64,000 bases of DNA from Archangium_A sp035910535 (lineage in GTDB: Bacteria > Myxococcota > Myxococcia > Myxococcales > Myxococcaceae): positions 52,081 to 116,080 of the forward strand of contig JAMHXF010000030.1 of NCBI GenBank assembly GCA_035910535.1, written 5' to 3'. The notes under the pieces are model-generated. The model was not told the DNA's origin and searched no databases. It saw only the letters and a list, made by a program, of their open reading frames with translations. Below, piece by piece: positions 60,601 to 64,000 of the stretch. Both the position numbers and the translations under genes were made by a program. Positions within the stretch are counted from its first letter, which is position 1; the number at the start of each line of letters is the position of its first letter.

Positions 60601-61748
60601 GACTGCTTCTCCGGAGGTTTGGGGCGCAGCGGTTCGCCTTCGCGCTTCTGGCCGGTGAGCGCGCCCCACTTGTCGAGGCAGAGCTGCTGGAGCACGTCGG
60701 CGATCTCGCGCGCGGCTTCCGGGCGGCCCTGCTGGCCCGCGGCCTTCTCCATCTTCAGGAGGCGCGCGGGGTCGTTCTTCAATTCACGAATGGTCTTCGC
60801 GAGCAGTTCGCCGGTCAGCTCCGCTTCACGGAACATGACGGCGGCGCCAGCGTCGACGAGCGCCTGCCCGTTGACGGCCTGGTGATCGTCGGTCGCGAAG
60901 GGAAACGGCACGAGAATCGACGCCTTCTTGCAAACGGTGAGCTCGGCCAACGTCGTCGCGCCCGCACGGCAGACGACGAGATCCGCGCCGAGGTACGCGC
61001 CGGCCATGTCGTCGATGAACTCGCGCACCTCTGCGGGGAACTCGCGCGCCGCGTAGCCCTTCGTCACCGTCTCGAGATCGTTTTTGCCCGTCTGGTGAAC
61101 GACGCGAATCGCGCCCTTCAAGTCGTCGAGGAACGGCAGCGCTTCGACGACGCGCGTGTTCAACCCACGAGCGCCCAACGAGCCCCCGAAGATGAGCAGC
61201 GTGAACAGCTCGTGCTTGTTCTTCGAGCGCAGGAAGTTCTCGAGCAGGCCGCGACGAATGGGGTTGCCCAGCACGTGCGAGCGGCCGCGAGGAAAATACG
61301 CGCGCGCCTCTTCGAACGAGAGGAACACCGCGTCGACGAACTTGCCCAGCACCTTGTTGGTGAACCCCGGCAGCGCGTTCTGCTCCTGAATGCCGGTGGG
61401 AATTCGCAGCAGCCACGCCATCAACACCACGGGGCCCGACGAATAGCCGCCGACGCCCACCACCACGTCGGGTCGGTACTTCCGCAAAAGCGACACGGCA
61501 TTGATGAAGCTCAACGGCAGCAACAACAACCCGAGCAGTAGCTTCACCACGCCCATGCCCTTGAGGCCGCGGCTCTTGATGGCCTCGAAGACGAACCCGT
61601 TCTGCGGCACCACGCGCGCTTCGAGCCCGCGATCGGTGCCCACGAAGACCACGTCATTCTTCGGGTGGCGCGTGACGACCTCCTCCGCGAGCGCAATGCC
61701 CGGGAAGAGGTGGCCCCCTGTACCTCCGCCGGCGATCAGCACTCTCAC
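60597..61748 (-). CDS. murG: MurG glycosyltransferase
   Basis: A 383-residue peripheral membrane enzyme that adds GlcNAc to lipid I, giving lipid II. The N-terminal donor-fold start is VLIAGGGTGGHLFPGIALAEE; the nucleotide-sugar region includes CRAGATTLAELTVCKK and PFPFATDDHQAVNG. A C-terminal basic tail (RKEG...KPPEKQS) extends past the usual length of about 355. GTG 61748 overlaps the ftsW stop. Confidence 0.96.
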   Translation of the reverse strand: MRVLIAGGGTGGHLFPGIALAEEVVTRHPKNDVVFVGTDRGLEARVVPQNGFVFEAIKSRGLKGMGVVKLLLGLLLLPLSFINAVSLLRKYRPDVVVGVGGYSSGPVVLMAWLLRIPTGIQEQNALPGFTNKVLGKFVDAVFLSFEEARAYFPRGRSHVLGNPIRRGLLENFLRSKNKHELFTLLIFGGSLGARGLNTRVVEALPFLDDLKGAIRVVHQTGKNDLETVTKGYAAREFPAEVREFIDDMAGAYLGADLVVCRAGATTLAELTVCKKASILVPFPFATDDHQAVNGQALVDAGAAVMFREAELTGELLAKTIRELKNDPARLLKMEKAAGQQGRPEAAREIADVLQQLCLDKWGALTGQKREGEPLRPKPPEKQS

Positions 61749-62917
61749 GCGGGCTCCAGGCCCCCGGTGGGAATCGGGGCGCTGCGCGCCTTGACGACGC
61801 TCGCCTTGCGACGCGCGCCGGTCTCAGCGGTCGCCGAGATGGACAGCAGCAGGCCCGCAGCGCCCATCAACACGATGAGCGACGAGCCGCCGTACGAAAT
61901 GAAAGGCAACGTGAGGCCCTTGGTCGGCACCGCGCCCATCGCCACGGCCATGTTCACGCACGCCTGAAACGCGATGAGCGAGACCACCCCGAGGCCGAGG
62001 TACGTGCCGAACGCTTCGGTCGCGTTGAGCGCCGCGCGCAGCCCGCGCCAGATGACGATGCCGTACAACGAAATGAGGAAGCCCACGCCGAGCAGGCCGA
62101 GCTCTTCACCGACGATGGCGAAGATGAAGTCGGTGTGCGCCTCGGGGAGGAAGAACAACTTCTGTCGGCCGTCGCCCAGGCCGAGGCCCGTGAGCCCGCC
62201 AGAGCCGATGGACATCAGCGACTCGGCGACCTGGTAGCCGGAGCCTTGACGGTTGGCCCACGGGTCGAGGAACGCGGTGATGCGCTTCATGCGGTACGGC
62301 GACGACGCGATGGCCACGTACGCGAAGGGGATCGCGGCCAGCACCATGCCCAGGATGTACGAGAGCTTCGCGCCGGCGGCGAAGAGCATCACGAACATCA
62401 AGAAGAGCAGCGCGACGGAGCTGCCGAAGTCGGGCTCCAGCATGCACAGCAACACCAACAGGCCCGCGAGGCCCAGGTGCGGCACGAAGCCAATGGAGAA
62501 GTGCTTCACCTTCTCGCGCTTCTTGGCCAGCGAGTACGCGAGGTAGATGACCCACGAGACCTTGGCGATCTCAGCGGGCTGAATCGAGATGCCGGGCACG
62601 CGCAGCCACCGCTTCGCGCCGCCCACCATGGTGCCGAGGCCGGGAATCAGCACCAGCACCAACAAGATGATGGTGACGATGAGCAGCGGGTACGCGAGGC
62701 GCGCCATGCGGCGGTAGCCGAGCTTCATCGCCACCGCCATCGCGAGCAGCCCGACGCCTGCCGCCGTGGCCTGACGCTTCAAGAAGTAGAACGAGTCGCC
62801 GAGCTTGTCCTGCGCGGTGATGGCCGACGCGCTGTAGACCATCACCAGGCCGAAGCCGACGAGGCCCAGCACCGCGACGAGCAGCAGTGGATCGTACGAA
62901 GGGCGACGCTCACTCAT
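61745..62917 (-). CDS. ftsW: Lipid II polymerase FtsW (SEDS family)
   Basis: A 390-residue protein with ten membrane helices, the septal glycan polymerase. SEDS motifs include GYQVAESLMSIGSGGLTGLGLGDGRQKLFFLPEAHTDFIFAIVGEELG in outline and PTKGLTLPFISYGGSSL. The start ATG 62917 overlaps the murD stop by 8 bp. The C-terminal tail is short and basic. Confidence 0.95.
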   Translation of the reverse strand: MSERRPSYDPLLLVAVLGLVGFGLVMVYSASAITAQDKLGDSFYFLKRQATAAGVGLLAMAVAMKLGYRRMARLAYPLLIVTIILLVLVLIPGLGTMVGGAKRWLRVPGISIQPAEIAKVSWVIYLAYSLAKKREKVKHFSIGFVPHLGLAGLLVLLCMLEPDFGSSVALLFLMFVMLFAAGAKLSYILGMVLAAIPFAYVAIASSPYRMKRITAFLDPWANRQGSGYQVAESLMSIGSGGLTGLGLGDGRQKLFFLPEAHTDFIFAIVGEELGLLGVGFLISLYGIVIWRGLRAALNATEAFGTYLGLGVVSLIAFQACVNMAVAMGAVPTKGLTLPFISYGGSSLIVLMGAAGLLLSISATAETGARRKASVVKARSAPIPTGGLEPA

Positions 62918-64000
62918 GGAGCGACCTCACCAGCGTCTTGAAGATGTCCCCGCGTTGCTCGAAGTTCTGAAACTGGTCGTACGAAGCGCACGCAGGCGAG
63001 AGCAACACGGTGTCGCCGCGCGTCGAGATTTCAGCCGCCTTCGCGATGGCGTTCTCGATGGTGCCGCAGTCATGAACTGGACAGAGCGGCTTGAACGCGG
63101 CAGCGATCTTCGACGCGTCGTCGCCAATGGTGATGACGCCCTTCACCTTGCCGCGCGCGGCTTCGACGAGCGGCGCGTATGGCGCGCCCTTCCCTTTTCC
63201 TCCGGCGATCAGCCACACGTCGCCGCGCAGCGCCTTCATCGCCACCAGCGACGAGTCGACGTTGGTGGCCTTCGAGTCGTTGATCCACTCCACGCCGTTG
63301 CGTTCACGAACGAACTCGAGGCGGTGCGGCAACCCGGGGAACGAATCGAGCCCGCGGGCAATCGCGTCGTCGGGAATGCCAGCGAGCCGCGCCATCAACG
63401 TGGCCGCCATGGCGTTCTGCAGGTTGTGCGCGCCGCGCAGCGCCCGGTTCTTCACCGTGAACACCGCCAGCTTGCCGAACGTGAGCGCGAACTTGTCGCC
63501 CTTGCCCACCGCCATGCCGCTGAAGCCGGGGTTGGTGCGCGTGCCGTCGAGCGTGAAGGCGTACACCGGCACCTTCGCGCGGCGTGACAGCTCGAGCACC
63601 TCGGGGTCGTCGCCGTTGACGATGGCGAAGTCGCCGTGGGCCTGCGTGTCGAAGATGCGCGCCTTGGCGAGGCCGTATTCTTTCTGGCTCGCGTAGCGGT
63701 CGATGTGATCTGGCGTGAGGTTCAGGATCGCGGCGCCCTTGAAGCGCGCGTCGACCACGCCCTCCAACTGAAACGACGACAGCTCGATGACGTGCATCGC
63801 GTACGGCGCTTCGGTCGACTTCTCGTAGGCCGACGTGAACGCCGTGCCGAGGTTGCCACCGACGAACGTGCGCGGAACGTGCTGCTTGACGAGCTCGCCC
63901 AGCAACGCCGTCGTCGTGCTCTTGCCGTTGGTGCCGGTGATGCCGAGCAGCGGCCCTGCGCCCGCAGGCATGGTGCGAAACGCGAGCTCGACTTCACCAA
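62910..64000 (-). CDS. murD: MurD ligase, 5' end outside window
   Basis: The visible 363 residues are the C-terminal part of UDP-MurNAc-L-alanine--D-glutamate ligase. The frame stays open to the window edge, reading GEVELAFRTMPAGAGPLLG before the ATP motif GITGTNGKSTTTALLGE, so the N-terminal domain of about 90 residues is missing. Further family motifs are ELSSFQLEG, NLTPDHIDRY and WINDSKATN (a MurD hallmark). ATG 63971 lies inside a conserved region and is not the real start. Confidence 0.95.
   Translation of the reverse strand, partial: GEVELAFRTMPAGAGPLLGITGTNGKSTTTALLGELVKQHVPRTFVGGNLGTAFTSAYEKSTEAPYAMHVIELSSFQLEGVVDARFKGAAILNLTPDHIDRYASQKEYGLAKARIFDTQAHGDFAIVNGDDPEVLELSRRAKVPVYAFTLDGTRTNPGFSGMAVGKGDKFALTFGKLAVFTVKNRALRGAHNLQNAMAATLMARLAGIPDDAIARGLDSFPGLPHRLEFVRERNGVEWINDSKATNVDSSLVAMKALRGDVWLIAGGKGKGAPYAPLVEAARGKVKGVITIGDDASKIAAAFKPLCPVHDCGTIENAIAKAAEISTRGDTVLLSPACASYDQFQNFEQRGDIFKTLVRSLHE

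Overview
The window is about 65% G+C, has short intergenic gaps and uses GTG/TTG starts often. It looks like chromosomal DNA of a myxobacterium (Myxococcota, probably Cystobacterineae). Supporting signs are a protein with a MYXO-CTERM tail, TIGR02266-type and other PilZ proteins, a Ser/Thr kinase with fused PilZ and degenerate J-like regions, an FHA protein, DUF4105/DUF4159 proteins, a BatB-BatC fusion with DGG/DAG-rich linkers, and a flagellum-like type III export cluster. The assignment rests on gene content only. I saw no rRNA, tRNA, CRISPR array, insertion sequence or prophage.

Layout, left to right. 1-8757: a truncated lipoprotein gene, an FHA protein, then an overlapping minus-strand run lysS > lolC-like > lolD > bamA that pairs lipoprotein release with outer-membrane assembly. 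8796-15793: an ECF sigma factor with a candidate membrane anti-sigma factor, a kinase with a YafK-like L,D-transpeptidase-fold enzyme, prfB with an intact programmed frameshift, sodB, a TetR regulator and a frameshifted Uma2 gene. 15813-19664: a repeat-bearing amidase, a DUF4105 protein and an RHH-like protein. 19720-29961: a Bat operon (VWA and TPR proteins) running into a LolD/YbbA-type ATPase, a small STAS-like protein and a large FtsX-type permease. 29976-32019: a lone receiver domain, a PilZ protein and a patatin.

32149-42232 is the most unusual region, a non-flagellar type III secretion/export locus. Its first block has the order of needle, inner rod and inner-ring lipoprotein genes, plus one unknown. 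After a terminator the second block encodes SctQ with a probable internal start, a FliO-like protein, SctR, SctS and SctT, and then SctU and SctV. Between sctT and sctU, on the other strand, sit a lipoprotein GH25 muramidase and a small protein resembling the N-terminal domain of secretins. No ATPase (SctN), stator (SctL) or secretin (SctC) gene is in the window. The candidate needle and inner-rod genes are the main new claim, because myxobacterial systems of this kind have been described as minimal.

42233-53901: an HU-like protein, YihY, PilZ, RNase E/G, DUF3052, acylphosphatase, a solitary N6-adenine methyltransferase, and a VWA/DUF4159 pair with small membrane proteins. 53981-64000: a lipoprotein, then the division and cell-wall (dcw) cluster on the minus strand, murD (cut by the window edge) > ftsW > murG > murC > murB > ftsQ > ftsA > ftsZ. 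It has no ddl gene, a palindrome at the murC/murB junction, and a duplicated bipartite sequence motif upstream of both ftsQ and ftsZ.
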